Source: Atriophallophorus winterbourni (lineage: Eukaryota > Platyhelminthes > Trematoda > Plagiorchiida > Microphallidae). Taken from it: 64,000 bases of DNA. The stretch spans positions 1 through 64,000 of the forward strand of contig JACCGJ010005287.1 of NCBI GenBank assembly GCA_013407085.1, given 5' to 3'. Position 1 is the first letter of the stretch, and the number at the start of each line of letters is the position of its first letter. The notes under the pieces are model-generated. The model was not told where the DNA came from and did not search any database. It worked only from the letters and a program-made list of their open reading frames with translations. Made by a program: the position numbers and the translations under genes. This document shows positions 33,761 to 45,338 of the stretch, piece by piece.

Positions 33761-36590
33761 AAGATTCAAAAATTAATGGTCACAAAAAGCACATAGCTTC
33801 ACAATTACCATAACATAGTAAATATTCGATAATGAAATAGAATTATAAATAATTATGTAATGTCAAGTATAGTCCAGTTGAATCCTTACCGTAAGTCAAT
33901 ACGCAGTTTTGGTGAAATGTTTATACAACAAATAAGTGTGCAAATTTGGACGTTGGGAGCGATGACAATTGTTTCGGGGAGAGCATTCCAAGTGAAACAG
34001 ACACGTACAGAATCAAAATATTGGCGACAGCAGATAGAAGAATGGGGAATTTGTAGTTTTTCTGAGTGGCTGTGTGGATTTTGTGACGAACTCCGAAGTC
34101 ATTTTGAATAGGAGTAAGGAGTCTCAGTTTTTGTAATCGTTCCTCGTACGTTATTTTCCGGAAACCAATTAAGAGTTTGGTTGCACGATGGTATATTTTA
34201 TCAAGCAATAATTCATCCTTTTTTAACCACGGATTCCAAGCTTGTGGTGGTTGGAATTAAGTAGGCTTTCTTGATAGTGGGCAACGTTCCAGGCAAGAAG
34301 GTTTTGAAAATCCGTCGCAGCATACCTAGAAGCTTGGAGGCACGCTTGTAGTTGACCTCACAATGCAGGCTCCCGCATACCCAGACTCGGAGATCCCTAT
34401 CCGACTCTGTCCAGCTCAAATTCTTCTGGTCAAAGTGATATTGGTATTAGCATGGCTTACATTGCATTTCGGTAAATTGAATGCAACCTTATTCCGTACT
34501 GACCATTCGTAGAGAGCATATAATTCACTTTACAGATGTACACAGTTCGCATTTTATTTTATCCGTGTCCAAAGTTTATCAGATGATCACTCCGGCCGAA
34601 GGGGGCAACGTAGTCAACATGCTCAACTGCTGTAGTCTCGGAAGCAAGGATCAAATCCAAAACGGAGGGCAACTCTGATCCTCTTTTCAGAGTAAAGTCG
34701 GACACATGTGGATGCAGTCGAAACGTGTCGATCAGCTCACGGAATTTCTGATCGAGTGTGTGAAGAGGATGATCAGATCTGGCAAAGAGATGAGAAAGGT
34801 TGAAATACCATATGGTCAGTAATTGAAAGAGTCGCATCTCTACGGTAGAGTTTAGAGTCTCCAATAACCTGTCGTTTGAGCATCCGTCGTGGCCGGAGGG
34901 CGATATATTATGCCAATGATGTTGTGTAAGGCTAACCAGAGGTTACCTTCTGATTCGAGGTTGGGATCGTGATTCTTCATGCACTGAAGACGTTCGTGAC
35001 AGTATAGAGCCAAACCACCATCTTTTCGTGGGAAATCGTTCAGTAATAGTATCATGTCGGGGATCGACAATTCGCTTTCAGTCATACAAAATTGGAGCCC
35101 AGTTTCAATTACAACTTCGAGGACAGGTGAGTATAGTTTGCAGAACTCTGTTAGTTCAGCCAATTTATTGAACAAACTTTGGGTAATCGTAAAGATGCAT
35201 TCTAGTGAGCTTTTAGCATGTAACTATGAGTCAGTAACAGTGCTTATTAATCCGACGCTATTGACGTCCGTTCTTTGTTGTTTTTTGAAAGAAGTTGAGT
35301 TATTTTTAATAGTGACTTTGTGTCAGTCTCGGATGATTTTGCAATGGAATTCTGCAATTTGACCTGAGCACCAGCTCCGGGATTGCACAGTCTAACAATT
35401 TCAGGCAATCTGTTTCTGTACAGTTTTAGTTTGAAAAAATGTAAACTAAAGTGGATTTGAGCCTTTTCCTTGATAGTTCGGCGGACAAGGTATTCTGTAT
35501 GCGTCGACGACTACAGAATTTTGGGAACCGATAATCTCGGCAATAAATGACCACTATTTACGATCGTGCTCTTTTTTCATAAACCGTTGTGGCCCCTGTA
35601 TTTTCTGGAACGTCGAGCAGAATAATACTCCTTGATGCTGCTTGATCCTGACCATTTGGTGTTAGTTGTCTTTCCAACCAAGGTACGTCAGCATATATAT
35701 GGTGGTGTGAGTCACTTTGTGCTCGCAGCAAATACGAATTTAGCAGGGCATTTTGCGTATCCTTTTTGTTGGCAAATTGATCATAAGCTAACATGGTTTG
35801 TCTTGATTCGGGGAAAGAGCGAGCCGCGTTACCGACACCGGGTGTATATCATGTAAGCCACTTCGATTGCAAAAACCGTAACAATTTTCAAGGTCATGTT
35901 TTTGCCTTGCTTGAAATAGTGTGACTTCTGATTCAGGAATATTTGTGCAGAATCGGCCTAAAGTCTTTCTGTAGTTTATAGAGATTTTTGGCTCAATATG
36001 ATGTGACGGTTTTGCAAAGAACTTCATCTTTGCGTGAAGTTCAGGTGTCAGTGGAGCCGTCGAACACTTACCTACACACGTTGGTTTGTTTGAGAGTGAC
36101 GCATGCAATAAGGGCTCCTTGGTAATAACCTTGAGTCTGGAATCAAAGTTAAATTAATGACGTTTATTAACACATCGGTCAATTAACGAATTCCTGATTC
36201 CAGTCCATTTAAACTGGGTTCAAACAGCCAGAAACCGATAGTGGTGTGTAAGGGATGGGGATGTGAGCAACACATTACTTGAGTTCAATTTCATTGTCAG
36301 CAGTGTTTGTCTCAGAGGATGTCACTGTCGGTCTGGCCTTGCATGCCTGACAGACGTAACAAACACCGGGACAAATATCTCCATTAATAATCGATACCAA
36401 ATCTGAGGTCAGCGATTTGTCGCATTTTGCTTGCACTTTTGACACGCAAGCGTAACACGCGACAGACCTGGCCTTAGGACTTACCGCCTTTTGGCAAACC
36501 GTACACATGTAGCCCGATGCGCTTTTTTTTCTTTTCGGGGTCATCCGATCAGTGTTGTGAGCAGCACTGTTCAGTGGTGTCTGCACAAGC
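33750..36590 (-). mobile_element. CR1 LINE with ORF1, RT core deleted, minus strand
   Basis: The tail lies at 33755-33785 (reverse of 'TTAATTTTTGAATCTTG'). The C-terminal RT region is at 34419-33921 ('DRDLRVWVCGSLHCEVNY', 'MLDKIYHRATKLLIGF'). The endonuclease is at 35175-34559 ('RKDGGLALYCHERLQ', 'APFGRSDHLINFG'). ORF1 is at 36586-35558. Between about 34440 and 34560 the endonuclease is joined almost directly to the C-terminal region, so the whole RT catalytic core is missing. This is an internal deletion rather than 5' truncation. Confidence 0.82.
35558..36586 (-). pseudogene. CR1 ORF1 with PHD-type finger
   Basis: 36586-36275 (103 codons) contains 'MCTVCQKAVSP', 'VACYACVSKVQAKC' and 'CYVCQAC', a C4HC3-like finger in which the usual His position is not obvious. 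After a stop, 36108-35788 and 35794-35558 continue the body: 'FCTNIPESEVTLFQARQKH', 'LLNSYLLRAQSDSHHH' and 'ADVPWLERQLTPNGQ'. The N-terminal basic stretch KRKKS may be a nuclear signal. Confidence 0.75.
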
Positions 36591-36714
36591 AGTGGTTCAG
36601 TCGAGCGATCGATGATGAATAACGTGAGCGTGACAAAAAGCGGTGTTCACGAATAAGACCAAAATAAGAATGGAATCTTGCGATACGCTTCGGTAGTTGA
36701 TCACACGATGTTGA

Positions 36715-37740
36715 AAATTATATCCAGTCATTGACGATGAATAAGATCTTTCCCGTAACGTTAATTCTTTTCAGGACTTGAAGAGTATTAACAGCGTTGC
36801 AAGCGTAGATCCAATATAGGAAAATCCCGAAAAATCCGAATGTGTTCGTATTATCGAATACCGCTACGAGGGTGGTATATCCAGAAAGCTGAATTTGAGG
36901 GGATACCAAAAGGTATAATATACCCGCGTACGTGTAAGACCAGTATATCCAGATAATCAGCAGCTCAAAATAATGCGACCGCATAGCCCTATGCGAATTG
37001 TTTTCATGAAAGTCGTTTCACTCAATAAATCGAAATGCGGCAAATTTGGTGAAACTTAATACTCGATACAACGGTGAAACGTTGCAAAGGCATCGGCGGT
37101 ATCTTAGGCAGAATGAGACAATCCGTTGTTAGTTTATACGGAGAGTACGTATGGTTTAACCCTTGATCGCTCATTTACTGTCTTGTAAAGAAGCTTAGGA
37201 TTCTTTTCCATGTTCGTAAGCAAGTTCCATTGGAACTGCATGCGATATTCTCTTACACGAGACGTGACATGATTCCATATTATACAGAATCGCTTCCTTA
37301 CCGAGATTCGTATGAGCTGCCCATGACTCCCTTTTTATAGCTATGGATAACAAAATGGTTGTTGTGATGGCATCTGCGTGGTACATAATTCAAGTTTTCT
37401 TCAACTTTCGAATTCAACTGTATTGTAATACGATCAAGAATCCATGCCATCAAACTCGTGAATGTGTTCATCCAGGAAACTATTATTTAAGGATTAAAAG
37501 TTTATTTTGCGTAAAACTTTTGTCTGGTCGCTCGACCAGATTAAGTTGATGTCGAACATGAAGTTACGCCAAAAGCGCATAAGGATTTCATGTTCCAAGC
37601 GTTTCAAATGACTCAACATTCGGATTCGGAACAATTTCTCCTGCATTGTTCGCCGTGATAGCAAAAAACTTGATCGATCAGCGGCACTTGCACGCTGTCT
37701 CTTTAATCGACGTTCAGCGACCAAGAGCACTATTTAATTT
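36715..37740 (-). pseudogene. CR1 LINE RT and linker fragment, minus strand
   Basis: 36800-36718 reads 'LQVLKRINVTGKILFIVND', aligning with the 'LLQKLERLGITGKLLNWLND' block that follows the first RT aspartate. 37230-37090 reads 'SKLLYKTVNERSRVKP' and 'DTADAFATFHRCIE', the linker before the RT. Upstream to 37730 the linker is basic and decayed. The stretch between is out of frame. Confidence 0.65.
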
Positions 37741-38500
37741 ACGCCAACTTGGATATTGCACTTCACAGTGTGCATTCGGAGTTAGCAATCTAGTGGGTAC
37801 TGTTTAAATGATGGTTGGTGCTTTTCGATGTCGTATATATTGGGAATTAATCACAAAGCCTAGTCTTGCAAGTGAGCTGTAACCACCACTTAAAACATTC
37901 AGCAATCACGAAATGAATCACTCCCTCCCAACTCAATACAACCACTCTCCGCGCAACTGACAAGTAGTCAAACAGAATGGAAGTTTTAAATTAACGAAAT
38001 ATATGTATGAGCTGGGACAGAAGAGTTCAAACAAGAAAATTATCAAGGAGATATGGAACAAAGATCTCACCATAATTTACAGTAATCTCAGTGAATCAAC
38101 AGCGCTGCTGCTAAAGCAACACGAGGCAGATTGCATGAAACAATGGAATCATCTTTACCACAGCTCAGGTAACACTGTTTCACCTGCTTGGTAGAACCGA
38201 TTATTTAGACCAGAACACTGTGTGTAGCACTAACGTCTGTACAAAATGTATAAAATATGTATTGTAGTGCACACATCCCAATCCCTTAGAAAATATCTTA
38301 TTCGCTTCATCCCAAATAGTTGAGAAAGCATCCGCTGTACGAATATTTCCGATGTTCCGTGGGAAAAACGACAACTTTGTTGCGGCAATCCGGAAAAAGC
38401 AAAAAGCTATGAAACGCCAAGCTTTTGTCGTTCATGGTGTACAGTTTGAACGAGTAAGAGTCAAGTAAACGACTGCGATTGATGGATATTTTAAGCGATT
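37741..38500. other. No recognised gene
   Basis: Short frames only. The 63-codon frame at 38003-38194 ('IKEIWNKDLTIIYSN') has no recognised motif. Confidence 0.35.
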
Positions 38501-38504
38501 TTAG

Positions 38505-41500
38505 GTTTAAACAGTATAACAACGACTCATGATGTGCATAGTAAGGTCGGAATGGACAAAAGGGAAACGAACATTACCCAAGGATGTTAGACTTAGCCCA
38601 CCCAAACCAAGTCAAACACTCTCCCGTTTGGAGATAGCGGATAGCAGCGTTTCCATCCAAATGGAGGAAATCAATGCATCAAAAAACGTCGTAGGTCCGG
38701 CTCAAATCGAGTCGGACTGAGCAATTCACACCGAAAACTAATTGTCGATTCAAGCCGTCGGCGACCAATAAGATGCACACATGTTTTACCATCCAAAGAA
38801 GCCGGACCAATAACTTCGGTTTACACCCCGTCATTACTCACGAAAAATACGATTAAGTGCATCTATACAAACGCGAACAGCCTTTTCAACAAATTAATCG
38901 AATTGTCCGAGATTTGTAATGAAACGGCGCCAGACATAGTTGCAGTAACAGAAACGTGGTTCCATGCCTCATTGTCTGATAATGAACTCTCTTTGCCCAA
39001 CATGTCTCTATTCCGGCGGGACCGTTTAGGCGATGGCGGAGGAGCAGCACTCTACTTCAAACAATCGTTTATCTGTAGAGCTATGAACGACGTGATCCTT
39101 GATATCACTGACACACTTTGGTGTTCTCTGACTCTTACTTCAGGAGACCAATGCATTATTGGAGTGATCTATCGTTCTCCAACAGCAACTCTCGATTTAA
39201 ACAATAAACTGATTAATGCTTTGCGCTATGTAACAACGCGATACAATACTCAACTATTAATAATGGGGGATTTCAACTTTCCCCAGCTCTATAGCCGAAA
39301 TGATCATCCATCAGAGGCACTTGAAAATGAACTTCGAGCCGTTTTGGATTACGCACCCCTTTATAACCACGTTTTTGGATTTACTCGTATGAGAGGATCA
39401 GACCAGCCGTCTAACTTGGACCTTAAACTTACATCAGATCCCACAGCTGTTGAGAATATCGTTTATAAACCGCCGATCGGACGAAGCGATCACGTTGTCC
39501 TAGAATTCGAGTACGTTTGTAGCGCTAGACGCAATAATGACGGGACAAAATGCGACAGAATGGTGAACTACCGTGCTCTGTGTGCCGAGTTACAAAGCAC
39601 TTGTTTCGCACAACTGGATTACTCCGATCCGGATAGTCATTGGCGATCTCTCTTACAGCACCTTAAATCTATATTGGAGGAACATTCAATGTTTGCTTTA
39701 AAGAAAACGTCTCAACGAAATAAATTTTTATTACGAAGTAGGACTAAAAAGTGGATGAAACAAAGGGCAGTAGCGTGGGAGTTTCACAAGGCTACCAACA
39801 CAGCTGATTCTTGGGCACAATTTACACGACTGAGAAACAAAGTTATCAGCTTATTTCGAGATGATAAACAAGAGTTCCAATCGCAATTGATTACTCAGAT
39901 GCACCAGAATCCGAAGCTCTTGTATAGACTTGTAAACGATAGAACAAATATTAAACCAGGAGTCTTTGCCCTGAAAACTTCGTCTGGCTTCACAGAATCC
40001 ATAAATCAGACCGCTGACCTGTTAGCAGACTTTTATGCCGGAGTTTTTGCGCCGAAATCCATGGAGCCTGATCAGGAACCAATCGTTTGACTTGACCGAC
40101 CGACCTTGAGTGAAGTATTGATTACTCCGATGGTGGTAGCGCAGTACTTACCAAAATTAAACGTAAAGAAATCTCCAGGACCAGACGAGATAACTCCAAA
40201 GCTGCTCAAAACCTGCCATGCGCAGCTATCTGAACCTCTATCTTGCATGTTTAATAATTTGCTTCAAGCTGGCGTAGTGCCACAAGACTGGAAACTGGGA
40301 CAAATAATACCCGTTTACAAAGGTGGTTGCCGTTCTGATGCTAAAAATTACAGGCCGGTGACCTTGCTGTCTTCGGTATCAAAAGTTTTTGAGCGAATAA
40401 TAACCGCAGAAATCGTGCGACATCTTGAAACGAATCAACTTTTGGCAGTTGCCCAACATGGATTTCGCAGAAATCGCTCTTGTCTAACAAATTTGCTGAC
40501 AAGCTTAGACGATTGGACGAGGATTGTAGATGCGGGGGGCTGTGTCCATGCGTGCTACCTGGACATTTCTAAAGCGTTCGACAGAGTTGATCACAATTTA
40601 CTCTTGAACAAGCTAAAGAAACACGGTGTTGTTGGAATACTATACGAATTGTTTAGAGATTACCTCAGCAACAGACACATCCGAGTTCGTGTGGACAGCC
40701 TATTGTCGAAGAACATCGATGTCACTAGCGGAGTTCCACAAGGCTCAGTGCTTGGACCAATACTGTTTCTAGTCTATATGAACGATATACCACTACCAAA
40801 TGATAGTAAAATGGTTTTGTTTGCTGACGATATAAAAGTATGGAGGCAAATCAGAAATGCTGACGATTGTATCTTGCTGCAAAACGATTTGAGTGCTTTG
40901 TTCAACTGGTCATCTTAAAATAAACTGTCATTGAATATGCAAAAGTCGAAGATGATTCAGATTGGTCGTGACCTTGGCTTTTCCTATCCATACAAGCTCG
41001 GCGATATAAACCTGGAGTACACCGAAGAAGAAAAGGACCTCGGTGTCTGGATTTGCGGCAGTTTGAAAAATGGTCTACAATGCGAAACCGTTTACAAAAG
41101 CGCGTCTCGGCTGCTTGACATGCTACGGCGGATATTTGGACGTTTTCACCGGGGTGTTTTCCTCTCATGATGAATACATATATACACTTGGTTCTAGATT
41201 ATGCCGCACAAGCGTGGACACCATGGCTCCAAAAGACATCTTACTCCTGGATCGCATATACCGGAGAGCTTCTAAGCTTGTCATTGGTCTCGAAAATATG
41301 TCACTCGCCAGGCGACTCAGACAACTGGAAATGAGGACACTTGCACAAAGGAGAATGCGAGGTGATCTCATCCTCGCATACAAAATACTAACTACTGTTT
41401 CCCACCCCCTGGATATATTATTACACCTTCGAACTTCCAGCAACAGCCGTGGCCATGGTTGCAAATTGGAAATCCCACATTCCAAACGGAACTGCCGCAG

Positions 41501-41785
41501 GTATTTTTATTCCGTACGTGTGTGCTTTGCTTGGAATTCCCTACCTTCCGATTTGGTAAGCTCAAACAGTTTATCTATTATCAAATCAAAACTTGACGAT
41601 TATATGAGAGCTAATCCGAATTTTTCCCCAAACTATTAATAAGCTATCATTGTTCCATTGATTTTGATTTTATTTATACTTATATATATACATTTGTACC
41701 TATATTTCCACCCTGTGGTTATTGTAAAGTTAATTGCTTTTTCAACCATAAATCTTGAATCTTGAAAATCTTGAATAGTTGTGTC
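38505..41785 (+). mobile_element. CR1 LINE (family D), best-preserved copy
   Basis: It starts inside ORF1 (38529-38720, 'LPKDVRLSPPKPSQTLSR'), contains all of ORF2 and ends in the 3' tail CTTGAATCTTGAAAATCTTGAA (in two pieces, about 41752-41777). Only a few mutations interrupt ORF2. The tail unit is shared with the family C copy at 60.1 kb. It is 5'-truncated within ORF1. Confidence 0.92.
38830..41639 (+). pseudogene. CR1 ORF2: endonuclease-RT polyprotein, three disablements
   Basis: The endonuclease starts 'IKCIYTNANSLFNKLIEL', then 'DIVAVTETWFHASLSD', 'LLIMGDFNFPQLYSRN' (catalytic Asp intact) and 'GRSDHVVLEFEYV'. RT blocks are 'KKSPGPDEITPKLLK', 'AQHGFRRNRSCLTNLL', 'CYLDISKAFDRVDHN', 'SGVPQGSVLGPILFLVY' and the active site 'MVLFADDIKVWRQ' (about 40810-40848). 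It closes with 'FAWNSLPSDLVSS'. In-frame stops are at 40088-40090 and 40916-40918, and there is one frameshift around 41110-41165. Frames are 38903-40090, 40106-40918, 40931-41170 and 41070-41639. It would nick DNA and reverse transcribe its own RNA at the nick. Confidence 0.93.
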
Positions 41786-41789
41786 GGTG

Positions 41790-44700
41790 TTCTCATAAGG
41801 GTGTACATCTATTTTATGAAATTTCATTAAAATCTGCTAAACATGAAGAATGTTAAATAAAAACGTTTGATAAGTTTTAGCGAAAAGAAAGTTAACATAT
41901 GAATAACGGCGAGTTATTGACTTTCGAAAGTTGTAAAATCGTAGCGACACATTGTTACCTGCAGTTTGTTTATTTCTTCCTATAACAATGCAGACGACCA
42001 AATATATTAGTGTTTGCTCCTTTGTGAACGTTAGCATGACCTTGATATTTATAGTCACCTGAGCTAAGCTGCGTCACCCTTCTCATTTTTCTTCTTTGCG
42101 TTAACATTCCTGCATTGACTGATGGCTCCCGCTGTGTTTCGTGTGCCTTTCTCGTGCCGTTACTTTTGGTCGACATCGACCGAGGCCAAAAACTTTTGTT
42201 TTTTATGTGATACATTCTTATCTTAAATATCACACGCAGCCTAATGACGATTACTATTTAACTGCTCTATTTTGAAAATGCATTATAGACGGCACAAGTA
42301 TGATCGTTTGCCATCCAATCGTTATTTTCCCACAACTTCATTCTGATTGGTTGCGCTATAGTGATACTTTCGGTGGTCGATCAACCATACTCTGGCTTTG
42401 ATTACATAGCATATTCCTGGAGTGGATTGATCCCTCGGAACTCAGAAATAGTATGGTAGAAAAAAGCAATCATTTTATCCTCTACAGGATGACGCGGTGT
42501 TTGGAGTAAGCGCGTATAAACATTTTAAAGCCAATGGGTGATACAATAGATGGCTTTATGTATATTCTCAGAAAAACAAATTTAGCACAAACGCCAGCAA
42601 ATAAAAATGTATCAACACGCTAGCAACAGTGCTTAGAGAAATATTAAAAAGGTCAATTGCTACAGTAAGTTATACTTCTCGAACAAACTCGAGATTTGAA
42701 GAAGCATTCACCTAACGTCCATTTTGAAACCGATAACCTCTCTCGTCTCAGTTGCAATTATAAATTCAAATCATACCAATATTCATTTAAATGAGGAAGA
42801 CGTTATAGATGTCACAATTAAGGTCGAGTAACGTCCGAAAATCGGACCCATATCATGTCATGCACCTCCGTTCTGATGGTTCCAAATATATATCTAATTA
42901 TTTTGTCGTAGATCCTTGCCAGATATCCGTGTTTTCAGACTATCTGGGCCATATCATGCAGCTGAACACATATTTCAAAGTCGCAAAGGAAACCACATCA
43001 AAAGCGTTTGAAAATACACGTGGAAAGTTGTTTGAAAACAATGACTGAAATATTTTGACGAAATTCCAAGATGGGAATATGCTAATAATAACATTAAACT
43101 ATTTTATCTATAATCTATCTAAACGATTTTTCAGTTCTTCAATTTTATCGAACTCAGTTTCTTTTGCTTTTCGCACTTCTTTCTTCGTTAGGGACTTTGT
43201 CATGTAGAGTTCTGTCACTACCACTGCCAACACCAACATAGCGCACTTAATTGCCGGGATAGCACTCAAAGATATCAAAGTTTTCTCTGTCACGAATCTC
43301 ATGGATTTTATTGTTAAAGAAATACACGCTCGGTGATTGATTGACCTTTTGAGAGCAAGAGTATTTTAGTAACCGTTAACGGTTTTGCACACTGACAAGC
43401 TTCAGACGTGGAGTTTTCATCTAAAAATTCCATAACCTTCCACGACCAGAAACAACTCCATGACTTTTAATACCTGAAAAACGAATACCCATGACTTTCC
43501 AACTTTTTTGTTTTCAAATTAGTTAATAGTTGAAAACCGCATTTGCGCGTTGTTCACGGATTTGGACATTGTGATCAAGTTCTTTATCGGGAATGGAGCA
43601 CACAATTAAACCAAGAAACTATCGTTGTCTAAGATTAGCAGTGACAACAAGATCACGTATCTCTATTGAAACCGTTTCTATTGAACAAAATGGCCTGACA
43701 TCTGTTATTTCGTATACAGCTGACTCGATTATTGCAATGATTTCTGAGTAGTCAGAATAGTGTCTCATGACTGCACTAAAAATGAACATGGTGCGCGAGT
43801 CACAATTTGTTTTAGCATGCTTTATGATTAAGAGATGATAAGGTTGATTGTGAATGCATATTGTACCGTCATGAAAACAAAAAAATAAATGTATTGTGGT
43901 GCTCAAGTCTCCCTAGATGGAGCACTAGCCTTGATTCAGGGAGGGACTAGAACAGCTGCTAACCGATGATTAGGAATCGCGCGGGCAGCAGAAATGATGA
44001 ACCCGTGAGAAAATGAACCTAAACATTATCAGCTGAGAATAACGTACCTGTCCCGCTGAAGTAAAGCCAAGAGCAAAAACTGAAAAAATCGATATATGGA
44101 GACTAGTCTGTAAAGTACTTTATGGGCGTAGGAAAATCCAGACGACTACGACAGTGATTCACCGTAGCCAAATAATCAGTAGCGAGAAGAGAAGGCATAA
44201 GGAAATTTAAGAAAAGGCTAACAGATGACGCTATAATTTCTTGTAAGGAAGTGTTGCTCTATCACTTGATATCTGGGCTCAATATTCTAGCAACCCTAAT
44301 AGCGCGTCACTGCTAGAAAACAGTTTGCACAAAATACAACCTGGAAAATGCAACAGAAAACTGTAAAGTATAGCATTCTTTAAAAATTGCGCACATGTAC
44401 AGAGTAAAATGAAGAAATAAGTGACCGATGCAGTCCCTAACGGCAACCTGACAAGTGTGAGCGTGCTTCTTCACACGGTTGAATGGTCTGTATATGATTA
44501 AAAGATGCCTATTCATCAAATTGCTTCACATGGGATGCATAAATCACAAAAGATAACAAATTTTCTGACGTGCGGACTAGGTCTTCCTAAAATCCCTTGT
44601 ATCGTTCTTTCTGATCAATAAGCAAGTACGCTTGATGTTCGGCCTGAGATATTTTTAAGATGCTTATCTTACAATGAAGTACTTTGAAGAAATAGCAGAG

Positions 44701-45000
44701 TTCACATTCAACCAATGTCCAGAATTTCGGTTTTACCGACGGTGGTCTCTTATCAGCCATTTGCCGTTTTTTAAATAAATTGTAAGTATACCTGGGAATT
44801 AAAAATTATAGCGCCCTAAAAAGCAACATAGTCACCGAGAATACGATTGAACGTTGAATGGAAATGACTAGGATCTAAATCAGTTGTCACCGAATAGAAC
44901 ACTGAATATCGATAAATGAATTAGAAAATATAAAAATTTAAGTAAGATAATCAACCCAATACATCGATAAATGAACCAAGCTTCTTTTTAACCAGGAGCT
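41790..45000. other. LINE-poor interval; mostly no recognised gene
   Basis: Apart from the candidate micropeptide at 43108-43302, I see only unconvincing frames: 41970-42233 minus (very basic), 42809-43048 plus (79 codons, no motif) and 43619-43906 minus. Around 44790-44860 the text 'CCCTAAAAAGCAACATAG' may be a worn CR1 3' tail. Confidence 0.4.
43108..43302 (-). CDS. Candidate 64-aa single-pass membrane micropeptide
   Basis: I do not recognise this protein. The frame starts with a true ATG at 43302-43300. It has a short N-terminus (MRFVTEKT), one hydrophobic segment at about residues 9-34 containing 'AIKCAMLVLAVVVTELYM', and then a very charged, helical tail (about residues 36-64: 'KKEVRKAKETEFDKIEEL') ending KNRLDRL and a TAG. 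This layout, membrane helix followed by a charged helix, is seen in several mitochondrial or ER micropeptides. It lies in the LINE-poor interval 2 kb downstream of the DNAJ gene. No intron or clear poly(A) signal was seen. It could be chance: a 64-codon frame is not rare at this length. Confidence 0.35.
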   Translation of the reverse strand: MRFVTEKTLISLSAIPAIKCAMLVLAVVVTELYMTKSLTKKEVRKAKETEFDKIEELKNRLDRL

Positions 45001-45205
45001 AGCATGACATAGATGTGCAATCGTGTAGTATTTTTTGCTGTGCACCTAACACCGTGCTAAATTGATTTGTCACCGGTAGTGAGCTGTATGCTAAAACACT
45101 CTGCAGTCTCACTGACATTTCATATCTTATATCAGTCTCGACAAGCGTAACCTGACAGTATCCTAGCCCACACACCGGCTATACCTGTGCGGCACATTGC
45201 TTTCA
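45000..45205 (-). repeat. SINE-like repeat, partial, minus strand
   Basis: 'GTGCACCTAACACCGTGC', 'CACCGGTAGTGAGCTG', 'CCTGACAGTATCCTAGCCC' and 'TGCGGCACATTGCTTTCAT' match, in this order, the reverse of the repeat at 47950-48095 and the copy at 48475-48700. It begins about 135 bp after the DNAJ stop codon, so it probably lies in or just past the 3' UTR. Confidence 0.6.
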
Positions 45206-45289
45206 TACATACACGACACGACAACTGATTGAAAATGAAAAACGAGTAAGATGAAATTTTACTTCCAATTTAGCGAAAGACGGGTTTCG

Positions 45290-45295
45290 TTTAAT
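45290..45295 (-). terminator. Possible poly(A) signal ATTAAA of the DNAJ gene
   Basis: ATTAAA on the minus strand starts 44 nt after the stop codon. It is the commonest variant of AATAAA; no AATAAA is nearer. Confidence 0.4.
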
Positions 45296-45338
45296 TCTCA
45301 AGAAAAAATTACACGGGTCTACAACAAACACTGAAGTG

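Noticed and set aside
41970..42233. 87-codon basic minus-strand frame, considered as a ribosomal or histone-like protein
   Set aside because: No recognisable family motif and no supporting splice or poly(A) context.
42809..43048. 79-codon plus-strand frame considered as a host exon
   Set aside because: It looks fairly protein-like, but no domain, no convincing splice sites and no continuation were found.
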